From NCBI GenBank assembly GCA_028697255.1, contig JAQVFM010000003.1, positions 1-61,278 on the forward strand: a stretch of 61,278 nucleotides of DNA, written 5' to 3'. The notes under the pieces were generated by a model that saw only the letters and a list, made by a program, of their open reading frames with translations, had not been told where the DNA came from and ran no database searches. Shown one piece after another: positions 42,107 to 51,663 of the stretch. How positions within the stretch are numbered: the stretch's first letter is position 1; every line of letters begins with the position of its first letter. Origin of the DNA: Oscillospiraceae bacterium. GTDB taxonomy: Bacteria > Bacillota > Clostridia > Oscillospirales > Acutalibacteraceae. Position numbers and translations under genes: made by a program.

Positions 42107-42976
42107 ATGCAAAATTTGCTGTCAAACAAAAAAGCACCCTTACCTTATTGGGCTGCGACCACAGGCTGGGCGCTGCTTATTTTTATACTGTACTCAATGC
42201 CGGACAGTGCAATATTTTTATTAAACAGCAAGGCAGCCGATGGTATCACAACTTTAATAACAATCCTTTTTGGTACTGAATTTAAGAAAGACATACTCTT
42301 AATTACAATAGCCATTGTCGAAAAAGGGCTGATGACTCCGTTTTTTGCTGTCCTATCCTTACTCTTTTGGGTTTCTCTTTACAAAAACGGGTACAAACCG
42401 GTTAAAGCCTCTGTGTTTTCTTTTTTTATTTCGTCTGCTGCCGCAATGCTGTTTGAGCTGTACCGACTGCAGTTTATAGGGGATAAGCCGTTGTCGCCCG
42501 GTTTTAACATCGCTGCTGCTTTGGCGGCGCAGGCCGCAGTGCTTTTCGTACGGTGGCTTAAAAAACGATTTCCATGGGCAATTAACCGCGAAACAATCAG
42601 TTATATAGTTTTTGGTGTACTTACTACATTAATCAATTTATTAGTATACGGTATTTGTTATAATACATTCAAAATTCACAACCTGATAAGCAATATAATT
42701 GCTTGGGTTGCTGCGGTTTTGTTTGCATATGTCGTAAACAAGCGATTTGTCTTTCGTTCAAAAACATATACCACCGCACAAACAATACGCGAATTTAAGT
42801 TATTTGTAGGTGCAAGGCTTTTTTCGCTTGCGTTCGATGAATTAGGCATGTGGCTAACAGTGAACAAACTGTCGTTAAACGGCGGCATTTCAAAAATTAT
42901 CATGAATATATTTGTTCTTGTAAGCAATTACTTTTTCAGCAAATTAATAATATTCAAATCTGAAAGGCCGGATTAA
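42107..42976 (+). CDS. VanZ-like and GtrA-like fused membrane protein
   Basis: A 289-residue membrane protein with about eight helices. The N-terminal half (TGWALLIFILYSMPDSA ... FELYRLQFIGDKPLSPGFNIAAALAAQ) looks VanZ-like. The C-terminal half from about 160 (ISYIVFGVLTTLINLLVYGICY ... VVNKRFVFRSK ... NYFFSKLIIFKSE) is a clear GtrA domain, associated with moving prenyl-linked sugars across the membrane. The fusion suggests a cell-envelope glycan role. The GtrA half is more certain than the VanZ half. Confidence 0.75.
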   Translation: MQNLLSNKKAPLPYWAATTGWALLIFILYSMPDSAIFLLNSKAADGITTLITILFGTEFKKDILLITIAIVEKGLMTPFFAVLSLLFWVSLYKNGYKPVKASVFSFFISSAAAMLFELYRLQFIGDKPLSPGFNIAAALAAQAAVLFVRWLKKRFPWAINRETISYIVFGVLTTLINLLVYGICYNTFKIHNLISNIIAWVAAVLFAYVVNKRFVFRSKTYTTAQTIREFKLFVGARLFSLAFDELGMWLTVNKLSLNGGISKIIMNIFVLVSNYFFSKLIIFKSERPD

Positions 42977-42977
42977 T

Positions 42978-44000
42978 ATGCAAGGATACAATACGGGCGG
43001 ATGGATGCCCCCCAACCCAAAAGCAGCAAATCAAAAACAAGCATTGCGGCGCGACGCTAACTTTGTAGGCGCTGTTGCATTCTCAACCACTCTTTTGCCA
43101 CAGCTAATGTTTTTTATGGCATTCTTTTTGCTTTCCATGCTGGGCATATCCCAGCCGGGTACAGACAAATACTATGGGCTAAGCAGTACCGGCTTTTTAA
43201 TAATATACTCAATTATTTACTGTATCGGTATTGGTCTGCCTGCCCCCTTTTCAGCCCTGATAACAGATCGCAAAATAAGACCCTTTGACCGATTTGATGA
43301 AACAGATGAACAAATTCGCCCTAATGCACAACAGATCATTCTAATACTTTTTGCGGGCCTGTCAATATGCGTGCTGTCTAATTTTGCGGCTTCGTACATT
43401 ATGATGATTTTAAACGAGCTTGGTTTGCAACCTCCTGAAATGCCTTCATATTTTGATAAAAGCGTTTTAAGTTTGGTTATAAATATAATTATTTTTGCAC
43501 TGTTCCCCGCAATACTTGAAGAAATGGTATATCGCGGCTATATTTTAAGAATACTTAAAACCCACGGTGACTCCTTTGCAATGGTTGTCTCATCACTGTT
43601 ATTTGCGTTGATGCACGTAAATATAATGCAAATTCCTTTTGCATTCATAATAGGGTTAACCTGCGCATTTATCGTGCTTAAAACCGGTTATGTGTGGATT
43701 GCTGTCATGCTGCACTTTCTTAATAACTTTATGTCTTTATTGCTTCAATATGCAGGTTTGTTTTCGGCAAATGAAGAACAAAACCAGCGTATGATAATGA
43801 TTGTATTTTCAATTGTCGGTATTTTGGGGCTTGTTTCAATTCTGATATTATATGCAACCGCTAACAAAGCGGTACGCCGTATTGAGGATAAGGCACAACC
43901 ACTGACTACCTCTCAGAAAACCGGTGTACTCCTGCTATCTCCGGGAATAATTATCAGTATCTTGCTTTCTTTATTCTTTACGGTTATAACAACTCGGTGA
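42978..44000 (+). CDS. CPBP family intramembrane glutamic protease
   Basis: A 340-residue protein with about eight helices. The CPBP/Abi motifs are present: EEMVYRGYILRIL (EExxxR), FALMHVNIMQ (FxxxH), and a third His region VMLHFLNN (HxxxN). These intramembrane proteases resemble Rce1 and can process prenylated or bacteriocin-related substrates. The soluble N-terminal tail (QGYNTGGWMPPNPKA) is Pro/Asn-rich. Adjacent to the VanZ-GtrA gene (1 bp) and followed by tadA. Confidence 0.88.
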   Translation: MQGYNTGGWMPPNPKAANQKQALRRDANFVGAVAFSTTLLPQLMFFMAFFLLSMLGISQPGTDKYYGLSSTGFLIIYSIIYCIGIGLPAPFSALITDRKIRPFDRFDETDEQIRPNAQQIILILFAGLSICVLSNFAASYIMMILNELGLQPPEMPSYFDKSVLSLVINIIIFALFPAILEEMVYRGYILRILKTHGDSFAMVVSSLLFALMHVNIMQIPFAFIIGLTCAFIVLKTGYVWIAVMLHFLNNFMSLLLQYAGLFSANEEQNQRMIMIVFSIVGILGLVSILILYATANKAVRRIEDKAQPLTTSQKTGVLLLSPGIIISILLSLFFTVITTR

Positions 44001-44011
44001 GGAGGAAGCGC

Positions 44012-44473
44012 ATGGATAAATCGAATGAACCGAAAGAGTACATGAAGCAGGCAATTGAACTTGCGAAGCTTGCCGCAAAAAACGGAGAAGTCCCGGTAGG
44101 TGCCGTGATAGTGCATAACGGCAAAATTATCGGTCGTGGCTTTAACCGCCGTGAAAGTGAACGAAATGCACTTGCCCATGCCGAAATCCAGGCTATTGAC
44201 GAAGCATGTCGCCGACTTAACGGCTGGCGTCTTATAGACTGTGAAATGTATGTTACGCTCGAGCCATGCCCAATGTGTGCCGGAGCAATAATAAACTCCC
44301 GTATAGACAAGGTAATATACGGTGCTTTTGACCCAAAAGCCGGCTCATGTGGGTCGGTTTTTGATTTGTTTTCATTGCCATTTAATCATCGGCCGGTAAG
44401 CGAAGGCGGTTTGCTGGCCGACGAATGCTCTGCTTTATTAAAAGATTTTTTTAATAATCTTAGAAAAAGCTAA
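44012..44473 (+). CDS. tadA: tRNA-specific adenosine deaminase TadA
   Basis: A 153-residue zinc deaminase that makes inosine at the wobble base of tRNA(Arg). It has HAEIQAI with the zinc His and catalytic Glu, and LEPCPMCAGAI with the two Cys ligands. GGTGAGGAGG precedes the ATG at 44012; the ORF-track start at 43997 would sit upstream of it. No SRP RNA gene, which often neighbours tadA in Firmicutes, is visible next to it. Confidence 0.95.
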   Translation: MDKSNEPKEYMKQAIELAKLAAKNGEVPVGAVIVHNGKIIGRGFNRRESERNALAHAEIQAIDEACRRLNGWRLIDCEMYVTLEPCPMCAGAIINSRIDKVIYGAFDPKAGSCGSVFDLFSLPFNHRPVSEGGLLADECSALLKDFFNNLRKS

Positions 44474-44486
44474 ACATTTATCTATT

Positions 44487-44660
44487 CGTGATATAATAAA
44501 AATATTCTGGTGACACGATATCTATTAAACCAAATCCGATTAAATCGTTGAAGGTGCATCTATATAAATCAAATATAGTAACACCCCGCCCATTGGTGAC
44601 GAAAACAGGTGTAGGGCGCGATGCACTCATCCCGCCGATAAAAATCTTGCTATTCGTGAT
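44487..44660 (+). repeat. ATATTCTGGTGA intergenic repeat, copy 3
   Basis: ATAATAAAAATATTCTGGTG...ACACGATATCTATTAAACCAAATCC, then GCATCTATATAAATCAAA and a GTGTAGGGCGCGATGC hairpin relative, then ATTCGTGATATACTAAA that echoes the sequence before the head (ATTCGTGATATAATAAA). It fills the tadA-polA gap of 226 bp; no gene in it. Confidence 0.75.
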
Positions 44661-44699
44661 ATACTAAAGCTTATATACTAAAAACTTGGAGGCATTGTC

Positions 44700-47282
44700 A
44701 TGCGCTTGCTGCTGCTTGATGCAAACAGCATTATAAATCGTGCTTTTTACGGTATCAGAATGTTAACCACAAAAGACGGTCGATACACAAATGCACTGTA
44801 CGGTTTTTTGCTTATTTTAAATAAACTGCGCGAGGAAATAAAGCCTGACGGCATAGCGGCAGCATTTGATATGCATGCCCCAACATTTCGTCATAGTGAA
44901 TATGCTGAATACAAGGCCGGACGCAAAGGTATGCCAGACGAGCTTAGCCAGCAGGTCCCGGTTCTAAAAGAGCTCCTATCTCTGATGGGCTGCCATGTGG
45001 TAGAATGTGAGGGTTATGAGGCTGACGATATACTCGGCACTCTTGCATCTTCTGCCGATATTTCAAACGATGAATGTTTTATTGCAACCGGCGACAGGGA
45101 TTCTTTACAGCTTGTACGCGACGGTGTTACCGTTTTGCTTGCTACAACAAAAAGGGGACAACCGCAAACCGATGTTTACGACACTGCTGCAATTTTAGAC
45201 AAATATGGTCTTGCCCCTCGGCAATTGATTGATTTAAAAGCGTTGATGGGCGATGCAAGCGATAACATACCGGGCGTGCGCGGCATAGGTGAAAAAACTG
45301 CACTTGATTTAATAAATCGGTTTGGCAATATTGATTATATTTATGAAAATCTTGACAAGCTTGAAATCCGCGACAGCATACGTGAAAAACTGTGCGCCGG
45401 TCGCGACAGCGCATATTTAAGCCGGCAGCTTGGTACAATTTGTTGTGATGTTCCGATAGAGCGTTCAATTAAAAACTATAAGCAGGCACCCGTCCGTAAA
45501 GCCGAGCTTTCGTCACTACTTATCCGATTAGAATTTTTCTCATGGATTGGCAAGCTGGGTTTAGAAGACGCAAGTGCAAACCACGACAATGAGCAAATTA
45601 AATTGACAAAAACCATAACGGTTGAGGGTGCTGAGGCACTACCGGATTTGACTGCCTGGGTTGATAAACACAAAACGCTATATATAACTGCAGAGGTTGA
45701 CAACCGGCGCCTTAAATCAATTTCTGCCGCTTTTGGTGATCGCATTGTGACAATATGTTGCGAAACACAAGGATTTGATATTTTAAAAGACCTTATATGC
45801 GACGACAGTATAAAAAAATGCGTTGCAGACGTAAAGCCCCTTTGCGCGGCACTACTCGCCGAAGGAAAGAGACCTGCCGGTATTGAAATGGACACAATGC
45901 TTGCCGGTTATCTGTTAAATCCACTTGCAAATGACTACTCTCTTGGTCGTCTTGCAAAGGAATATACAATTACTGCTCCCTTTGTCGAGGGCAAAGACGG
46001 CGGAGTATCATTACTTCCCGCCGTTGCCGACAAACTGACGAATCTGATAAAATCAAATAATCAGTATGACTTGCTTTGCAAAGTGGAACTGCCGCTTGCT
46101 CTTGTACTGGCCGAAATGGAAAACTCCGGTTTTGCTGTGGATGCAGCAGGAATTGAGGCCTTTGGCATACAAATTGAAGCTCAAATTACCGAAATACAAA
46201 AAAATATATTCTCTGCAGTCGGCTATGAATTCAATCTTAACAGCCCAAAGCAGCTTGCAAAAGCATTGTTTGAGGATTTGGGACTGCCTGCAAAGAAAAA
46301 AACCAAAACCGGTTATTCCACAAACGCCGAGGTGCTTGAAAGCCTGCGCAACGCACATCCGGCCGTTGCAATGCTGCTGGAATACAGAATGCTTGCAAAG
46401 CTAAAATCCACTTATTGCGACGGGCTGCTTAAGGTAATAGGCTCGGACGGCCGAATTCATACTTCATTTAACCAGACCGAAACGCGAACCGGCCGAATAT
46501 CCTCAACTGAACCAAACCTGCAGAATATACCTGTTAGGCAGCGGCTTGGCAGGGAATTAAGACGCTTTTTCCATGCTCAGGACGGTTGGGTTCTGTGCGA
46601 CGCCGACTATTCTCAAATTGAGCTTAGAGTTCTGGCCCATATGGCAAACGACAAAAATATGATAGCGGCATTTAATACCGGCACCGATATTCACACTGTT
46701 ACGGCTTCACAAGTATTCGGTATTCCCGAGGATATGGTAACACCTCTTATGCGTTCCCGTGCTAAGGCTGTCAATTTCGGCATTGTGTACGGCATAGGCC
46801 CACATTCATTATCCGAGGATATTGGCGTTAGCTATTACGAGGCCAAAAAGTATATCGAACAATACATGGCGCATTACTCGGGTGTCGCACAATTCATGGA
46901 AAACATGGTCGACATCGCAAAACAAAAGGGATATGCCGAAACAATGTTTGCAAGGCGTCGTCCCTTGCCCGAACTCAAATCATCAAACAGGGCAATGCGT
47001 TCATTCGGCGAAAGAGTGGCGCGCAACATGCCCATTCAAGGCACCGCAGCCGACATTATAAAAATAGCAATGGTGCGTGTACGCAACAGACTGATAAAGG
47101 AAAATATGCTCTCACGTCTGATATTACAGGTGCATGACGAGCTTATTATCGAAGCGCCCGAAGCAGAAGCCGAAAAAGCAGCAGCATTGTTAAAGGAAGA
47201 GATGGAATCTGCCGTCTCAATGTCTGTTAAGCTTACGGCCGATGTCAATATCGGAAAAACGTGGTATGATGCGAAAGGATGA
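44700..47282 (+). CDS. polA: DNA polymerase I
   Basis: 860 residues. The N-terminal 5'-3' exonuclease (1-about 290) has GYEADDILGTLA and ATGDRDSLQLV plus the helix-hairpin-helix SDNIPGVRGIGEKTALDLI. The central 3'-5' exonuclease domain is degenerate (ITAEVDNRRLKSISAAFG lacks the DxE pair), as in Bacillus-type Pol I, so there is no proofreading. The C-terminal polymerase shows motif A DADYSQIELRVLAHMA, motif B RSRAKAVNFGIVYG and motif C QVHDEL. It overlaps the phosphatase gene by 4 nt. Confidence 0.97.
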   Translation: MRLLLLDANSIINRAFYGIRMLTTKDGRYTNALYGFLLILNKLREEIKPDGIAAAFDMHAPTFRHSEYAEYKAGRKGMPDELSQQVPVLKELLSLMGCHVVECEGYEADDILGTLASSADISNDECFIATGDRDSLQLVRDGVTVLLATTKRGQPQTDVYDTAAILDKYGLAPRQLIDLKALMGDASDNIPGVRGIGEKTALDLINRFGNIDYIYENLDKLEIRDSIREKLCAGRDSAYLSRQLGTICCDVPIERSIKNYKQAPVRKAELSSLLIRLEFFSWIGKLGLEDASANHDNEQIKLTKTITVEGAEALPDLTAWVDKHKTLYITAEVDNRRLKSISAAFGDRIVTICCETQGFDILKDLICDDSIKKCVADVKPLCAALLAEGKRPAGIEMDTMLAGYLLNPLANDYSLGRLAKEYTITAPFVEGKDGGVSLLPAVADKLTNLIKSNNQYDLLCKVELPLALVLAEMENSGFAVDAAGIEAFGIQIEAQITEIQKNIFSAVGYEFNLNSPKQLAKALFEDLGLPAKKKTKTGYSTNAEVLESLRNAHPAVAMLLEYRMLAKLKSTYCDGLLKVIGSDGRIHTSFNQTETRTGRISSTEPNLQNIPVRQRLGRELRRFFHAQDGWVLCDADYSQIELRVLAHMANDKNMIAAFNTGTDIHTVTASQVFGIPEDMVTPLMRSRAKAVNFGIVYGIGPHSLSEDIGVSYYEAKKYIEQYMAHYSGVAQFMENMVDIAKQKGYAETMFARRRPLPELKSSNRAMRSFGERVARNMPIQGTAADIIKIAMVRVRNRLIKENMLSRLILQVHDELIIEAPEAEAEKAAALLKEEMESAVSMSVKLTADVNIGKTWYDAKG

Positions 47283-47746
47283 CAAAATTGACCATTTTGT
47301 TTGTATGCACGGGCAATACTTGCCGCAGCCCTATGGCGATGGCATTGATGAGGCGCGCGCTTGACAAGCGAAACCGGAAAGATATAATTATAGAAAGCGC
47401 GGGGCTTTCCGCACACGGGCAGCCGGCCGCATTAAACGCGATCCTTGCAATTGCAGAGCTTGACAATCAATATGCGCAGCCACTAAAAGCCCATATATCG
47501 CAGAATATTACGGCAGACCAGCTTGACCGTGCCGACTTTGTCGCGGTTATGAGCAGTGGACACGCTGAATCTGTAGCGGCACTTGGAAAGGATAAGGACA
47601 AAATACACATACTTTCAGCCGGCGAGGTTGCGGGTATTGCCGATCCTTTCGGCGGGGATATGGAAATATACCGTAAAACTCGTGACCAGCTTGAAAAAGC
47701 GGTTGAATCACTGGCCGATATTGTCTGCTCTAAAGAAAGGATTTGA
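47279..47746 (+). CDS. Low molecular weight protein arginine/tyrosine phosphatase (YwlE-like)
   Basis: A 155-residue LMW phosphatase: CTGNTCRS is the CX5R catalytic loop and IADPFGG the general acid Asp. The Thr inside the loop (CTGNTCR), rather than Ile or Leu, is characteristic of YwlE-type protein-arginine phosphatases. Arginine dephosphorylation is therefore the more likely activity, linking to ClpC-based quality control and possibly the MecA-like adaptor. Coupled to polA by a 4-nt overlap. Confidence 0.87.
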   Translation: MTKLTILFVCTGNTCRSPMAMALMRRALDKRNRKDIIIESAGLSAHGQPAALNAILAIAELDNQYAQPLKAHISQNITADQLDRADFVAVMSSGHAESVAALGKDKDKIHILSAGEVAGIADPFGGDMEIYRKTRDQLEKAVESLADIVCSKERI

Positions 47747-47752
47747 CTGATA

Positions 47753-48226
47753 ATGGCGGACATACAAGCCGTCCCGCATATAAATTTTGTGATAACAAAT
47801 ATGCAAACTGAGCATCTTGATGACCTTGCAGAAATCGAAAAATTAACTTTTTCGCGTCCCTGGTCATATGACGCGCTTGCGGAGGAACTGCAAAACCCGC
47901 TTGCTGTCTTTTTTGTGGCAAAATTGCCTGAAACCGGTCGTGCAGTCGGTTACCTCGGCATGCACCATATACTAAACGAGGGTTCAATTTCAAATATAGT
48001 TGTACATCCCGATTATCAAAGACAAGGCATAGCCTCGGCTTTAATGCATAAAGCAATAAAATATGTAAAAACCAATCGATTAACCAGGCTTACTTTGGAG
48101 GTTCGCGTATCAAACACGCCTGCTATAGCGTTGTATAAACGTTTTGGGTTTGAGTGCGACGGTATTCGCCCCGGCTTTTATGATTCGCCGAAAGAGGACG
48201 CCGCAATATATTCGCTATATTTTTAA
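47753..48226 (+). CDS. rimI: Ribosomal protein alanine N-acetyltransferase RimI-like
   Basis: A 157-residue GNAT acetyltransferase: MQTEHLDDLAEIEKLTFSRPWS at the start, the acetyl-CoA loop VVHPDYQRQGIASALM (Q/RxxGxG/A), and LEVRVSNTPAIALYKRFGFECDG. This pattern is RimI. Its position before tsaD is conserved, but tsaB and tsaE, which usually complete the cluster, are not next to it here. Confidence 0.9.
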   Translation: MADIQAVPHINFVITNMQTEHLDDLAEIEKLTFSRPWSYDALAEELQNPLAVFFVAKLPETGRAVGYLGMHHILNEGSISNIVVHPDYQRQGIASALMHKAIKYVKTNRLTRLTLEVRVSNTPAIALYKRFGFECDGIRPGFYDSPKEDAAIYSLYF

Positions 48227-48282
48227 CAGAAATATTATTGATTTTAATTTATTTAAAATTATAAACCAGGGAGCCAATATTG

Positions 48283-49299
48283 ATGAAAATTCTTGCAGTT
48301 GAAACTTCCTGTGATGAAACGGCGGCCGCTGTAGTACGCGACGGCCGCCATATGTTATCCAATGTTGTTGCGTCGCAGGTAGAAGAACACAAGCTTTACG
48401 GCGGTGTTGTGCCCGAAATCGCTTCACGCCGCCATGCCGAAATAATATCGGATGTTGTAAGACAGGCACTTTCGGACGCGAACACCCCTGTGTCCGATAT
48501 TGATGCACTTGCCGTCACCCATGCACCCGGTCTTATCGGCTCTTTGCTGGTCGGCGTTAATTTTCAAAAGGGGCTCGCCTTATCAACAGGTTTGCCTCTT
48601 ATTCCTGTTCATCATCTGCGTTCGCACATTGCTGCCAACTACCTTGTTACAAAGCCTGAACAGCCTCTGTTAACCCCCCCATTTTTATGCCTTGTAGTAT
48701 CAGGCGGTCACAGTCATATTGTTAATGTGCGAGATTATACAAGCTTTGCAGTACTTGGTCGCACACGCGACGACGCCGTCGGAGAATGCTATGACAAGGT
48801 TGCCCGTACAATGGGAATGCCTTATCCCGGGGGTTATCATCTTGATTCGCACGCAGCCTCGGGCAATGCTGATGCATTTAAGCTGCCGCGCCCTCATGTT
48901 GAGGGTAGTCTATATGATTTCAGCTTTTCCGGCCTTAAAACCGCAGTGATTAATCTTATCCACAACGCAAGCCAAAAGGGCGAATCTATCAACTACAACG
49001 ATTTATCCGCCTCATTCCAACAAACAGCAGTTAACATGTTGGTAGAAAATACTCTGCGTGCGGCAAAAGATATAAAAGCAAAAACGATTGCTCTTGCAGG
49101 AGGCGTTTCGGCAAACTCAGCTCTACGATCAAGAATGGTGCAAGAATGCAGGCGGCTTGGCATAAATTTATATTTCCCGCCAATTGAACTTTGCGGCGAC
49201 AATGCAGCAATGGTCGGTGCGCAAGCCTATTACGAATTTCAAAACGGAAATATCAGTGGCTTAAATTTAAATGCATATGCCACAATGGAAATAGATTAA
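48283..49299 (+). CDS. tsaD: tRNA N6-threonylcarbamoyladenosine transferase TsaD
   Basis: A 338-residue ASKHA-fold enzyme that transfers the threonylcarbamoyl group to A37 of ANN-decoding tRNAs. It has MKILAVETSCDETAAAVV, THAPGLIGSLLVG, the metal site HHLRSH, LVVSGGHSHIV, and SGVSANS-type AGGVSANSALR. CAGGGAG upstream fits the ATG at 48283; the TTG one codon earlier is the ORF-track start. Confidence 0.97.
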   Translation: MKILAVETSCDETAAAVVRDGRHMLSNVVASQVEEHKLYGGVVPEIASRRHAEIISDVVRQALSDANTPVSDIDALAVTHAPGLIGSLLVGVNFQKGLALSTGLPLIPVHHLRSHIAANYLVTKPEQPLLTPPFLCLVVSGGHSHIVNVRDYTSFAVLGRTRDDAVGECYDKVARTMGMPYPGGYHLDSHAASGNADAFKLPRPHVEGSLYDFSFSGLKTAVINLIHNASQKGESINYNDLSASFQQTAVNMLVENTLRAAKDIKAKTIALAGGVSANSALRSRMVQECRRLGINLYFPPIELCGDNAAMVGAQAYYEFQNGNISGLNLNAYATMEID

Positions 49300-49348
49300 T
49301 AAAATATGCAATTTAAGGGTAATAATACTTGCAAAATTCTGTTTTTTA

Positions 49349-49436
49349 TTTTCATACTATTTTCATACTATTATTAAAATATTCACACTTTGCCTATTGC
49401 AATTTTAAGGCAATTTAAGGTATAATAATATGCGAT
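49349..49436 (+). promoter_or_regulatory. pckG upstream region with tandem repeats
   Basis: TTTTCATACTA occurs twice in tandem (49349-49370). CAATTTTAAGGCAATTTAAGG follows, then TATAAT (49431-49436). Spacing of TTGCAA (49397) to the -10 is too long for one promoter, so the repeats may be activator or repressor sites. Suggests regulated gluconeogenic expression. Confidence 0.4.
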
Positions 49437-49491
49437 ATCGTTTTTTTCCGGTAAGAAAATCATGGTATACACGGAAAGGAGAATCGCAATC

Positions 49492-51249
49492 ATGACTAAA
49501 AATCAATCACTACTATCTTGGATTGATGAAATGAAGGATTTGGTGCAGCCTGACAAGGTTGTTTGGATTGATGGCTCAAAAGAGCAAACTGAATTACTGC
49601 GCGCTGAATCCTGCAAAACCGGTGAAATGACTAAACTTAATCAGGATAAACTTCCCGATTGTTATCTTCACAGGACCGCAATCAATGACGTTGCCCGTGT
49701 CGAGCACCGGACATTTATTTGTTCAGAAAAAGAAGAGGATGCCGGTCCGACAAATAACTGGATGAACCCGGCCGATGCATACAAAATGCTTTACGACATT
49801 GCACGCGGCAGTTATAAAGGCCGCACAATGTATGTAATACCATATTCTATGGGGCCTGTCGGGTCACCCTTTGCAAAATATGGTATTGAGCTTACTGACT
49901 CAATATATGTTGTGCTCAATATGTTGATTATGACGCGTGCGGGCAAAGAAGTCCTTGATGCACTGGGTGACAGCACAGATTGGGTAAAGGGCCTGCACTG
50001 CAAATGTGATATTGATGAGGAAAAGCGCTATATTTGCCATTTCCCCCAGGATAACACAATAATATCAGTCAATTCGGGCTACGGTGGCAATGTGCTGCTT
50101 GGTAAAAAATGTTTTGCATTGAGAATTGCCTCTTATTTAGGCTATACAGAAGGCTGGATGGCCGAGCACATGCTTATCCTCGGGGTTGAAAATCCGCAGG
50201 GAGATGTTAAATACATCGCTGCAGCGTTCCCGTCAGCCTGCGGCAAAACCAATCTTGCCATGCTTATACCGCCCGAAATATATAAGAAAAAGGGTTACAA
50301 GGTTTGGTGTGTCGGAGACGACATTGCGTGGATGCGCATTGGCGAAGACGGCCGGCTGTGGGCTGTAAATCCCGAAAACGGCTTTTTCGGAGTTGCTCCC
50401 GGTACCAACATGAAATCTAATCCAAACGCATTGATTTCCACCCAAAGGGGCACAATCTTTACAAATGTGGCTCACAATCTTGACGACAACACGGTGTGGT
50501 GGGAAGGCTTGGACAAAAACCCGCCCAAAAATGCCGTCAACTGGAAAGGTGAGCCATGGGATAGCACCGACGGCTCTAAAGGCGCACATCCAAACTCCCG
50601 TTTCACCGCGCCCGCCAAAAATTGCCCATGTCTGTCAAGCGAATTTGATTCGGGCAAGGGAGTGCCAATTTCAGCTATTGTCTTTGGTGGCAGGCGTGCC
50701 AAAACTGCACCTTTAGTCTACCAATCAAGTGACTGGAACAACGGCGTTTTCGTAGGCTCTATCATGGCATCCGAAACCACCGCAGCAGCGGCAGGTGCAG
50801 TTGGTGTTGTACGCCGTGATCCGATGGCCATGCTGCCCTTCTGTGGCTATCACATGGGTGATTACTGGACACACTGGCTTGAAATGGGCAAAAAGCTTGG
50901 TGACAAAGCGCCAAAGATATTCAACGTTAACTGGTTTAGACTTGACGATGACGGGAACTTCATCTGGCCCGGATTTGGTGAAAACCTGCGTGTTCTGGAA
51001 TGGATCATTAAACGCTGTGAAGATAAGGTTGGCGCTGAAGAAACTCCGATTGGCTTTATACCAAAGGTTGAGGACATTAACACAGAGGATCTTGACATTT
51101 CGGTTGATGCGCTTAAGTCAATTCTTGAAGTTGATAATGACATTTGGAAAGAAGAAGCCGACGGCATTGCTGAATTTTATAAAAAATTTGGCGATAAGCT
51201 ACCCAAAGAGCTTGAAAATCAGTTAAACGCCCTTAAAGCAAGGTTATAA
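49492..51249 (+). CDS. pckG: Phosphoenolpyruvate carboxykinase (GTP)
   Basis: 585 residues, the GTP-dependent class. It shows the substrate loop (YVIPYSMGPVGSPFAKYGIELTDS), the P-loop AAFPSACGKTNLAML, the kinase-2 motif VGDDIAWM, and NPENGFFGVAPGT. It interconverts oxaloacetate and PEP using GTP/GDP. In anaerobes it can also work in the carboxylating direction. GGAGAA fits the ATG at 49492; the ORF-track start is ten codons earlier. Followed by a terminator. Confidence 0.97.
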   Translation: MTKNQSLLSWIDEMKDLVQPDKVVWIDGSKEQTELLRAESCKTGEMTKLNQDKLPDCYLHRTAINDVARVEHRTFICSEKEEDAGPTNNWMNPADAYKMLYDIARGSYKGRTMYVIPYSMGPVGSPFAKYGIELTDSIYVVLNMLIMTRAGKEVLDALGDSTDWVKGLHCKCDIDEEKRYICHFPQDNTIISVNSGYGGNVLLGKKCFALRIASYLGYTEGWMAEHMLILGVENPQGDVKYIAAAFPSACGKTNLAMLIPPEIYKKKGYKVWCVGDDIAWMRIGEDGRLWAVNPENGFFGVAPGTNMKSNPNALISTQRGTIFTNVAHNLDDNTVWWEGLDKNPPKNAVNWKGEPWDSTDGSKGAHPNSRFTAPAKNCPCLSSEFDSGKGVPISAIVFGGRRAKTAPLVYQSSDWNNGVFVGSIMASETTAAAAGAVGVVRRDPMAMLPFCGYHMGDYWTHWLEMGKKLGDKAPKIFNVNWFRLDDDGNFIWPGFGENLRVLEWIIKRCEDKVGAEETPIGFIPKVEDINTEDLDISVDALKSILEVDNDIWKEEADGIAEFYKKFGDKLPKELENQLNALKARL

Positions 51250-51252
51250 TTA

Positions 51253-51286
51253 AAACCCCGGCAGAATTTCTGTCGGGGTTTGTTTT
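51253..51286 (+). terminator. pckG intrinsic terminator
   Basis: AAACCCCGGCAGAA / TTCTGTCGGGGTTT stem-loop with one G-T pair, followed by GTTTT. Confidence 0.9.
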
Positions 51287-51321
51287 AGCGTGGGCGTAAT
51301 ATTCGCAAAATATAAAATGAT

Positions 51322-51350
51322 AAAAAAAGCCCGCCAAATTGATGGCGGGG
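51322..51350 (-). terminator. rpsT intrinsic terminator
   Basis: On the minus strand CCCGCC / GGCGGG with an 8-nt loop is followed by CTTTTTTT. It lies 12 bp past the rpsT stop. Confidence 0.9.
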
Positions 51351-51361
51351 TTAATTTTGCT

Positions 51362-51616
51362 TTATGCTCCGGCCTTTTTGGAAAGAGCCGATTTTTTGCG
51401 TGCGGCAGTATTTTTATGCAAAATACCTTTTGCCACAGCCTTGTCAATTACTTTAAAGGTTGAGCGTAAAATCTCCGCTTTATTATCCGCACCGTTTTCA
51501 ATTGCAAGATTTGCTTTTTTAATCTCTGTTTTAAGTGCGGAACCAGCCGCCAAGTTACGGGCGGTTTTAGATGCAATCACCTTAACGCGTTTCTTTGCTG
51601 ATTTTATATTGGGCAT
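51362..51616 (-). CDS. rpsT: Small ribosomal subunit protein bS20
   Basis: 84 residues, Lys/Ala-rich: MPNIKSAKKRVKVIASKTARN at the N-terminus and NTAARKKSALSKKA at the end, characteristic of S20. AAAGGGGGGAA precedes the ATG at 51616; the ORF-track start is 14 codons upstream. Its promoter and terminator are recognisable, so it is monocistronic. Convergent with pckG. Confidence 0.97.
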   Translation of the reverse strand: MPNIKSAKKRVKVIASKTARNLAAGSALKTEIKKANLAIENGADNKAEILRSTFKVIDKAVAKGILHKNTAARKKSALSKKAGA

Positions 51617-51663
51617 GTTTATTCCCCCCTTTAAAATCAATAATTTGTAACAGCGCAACAGTT

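Noticed and set aside
44474-44699. SRP (4.5S/scRNA) gene expected near tadA in Firmicutes
   Set aside because: No GGAA/AGCA-type SRP Alu or tetraloop structure is visible; the gap is explained by the repeat family.
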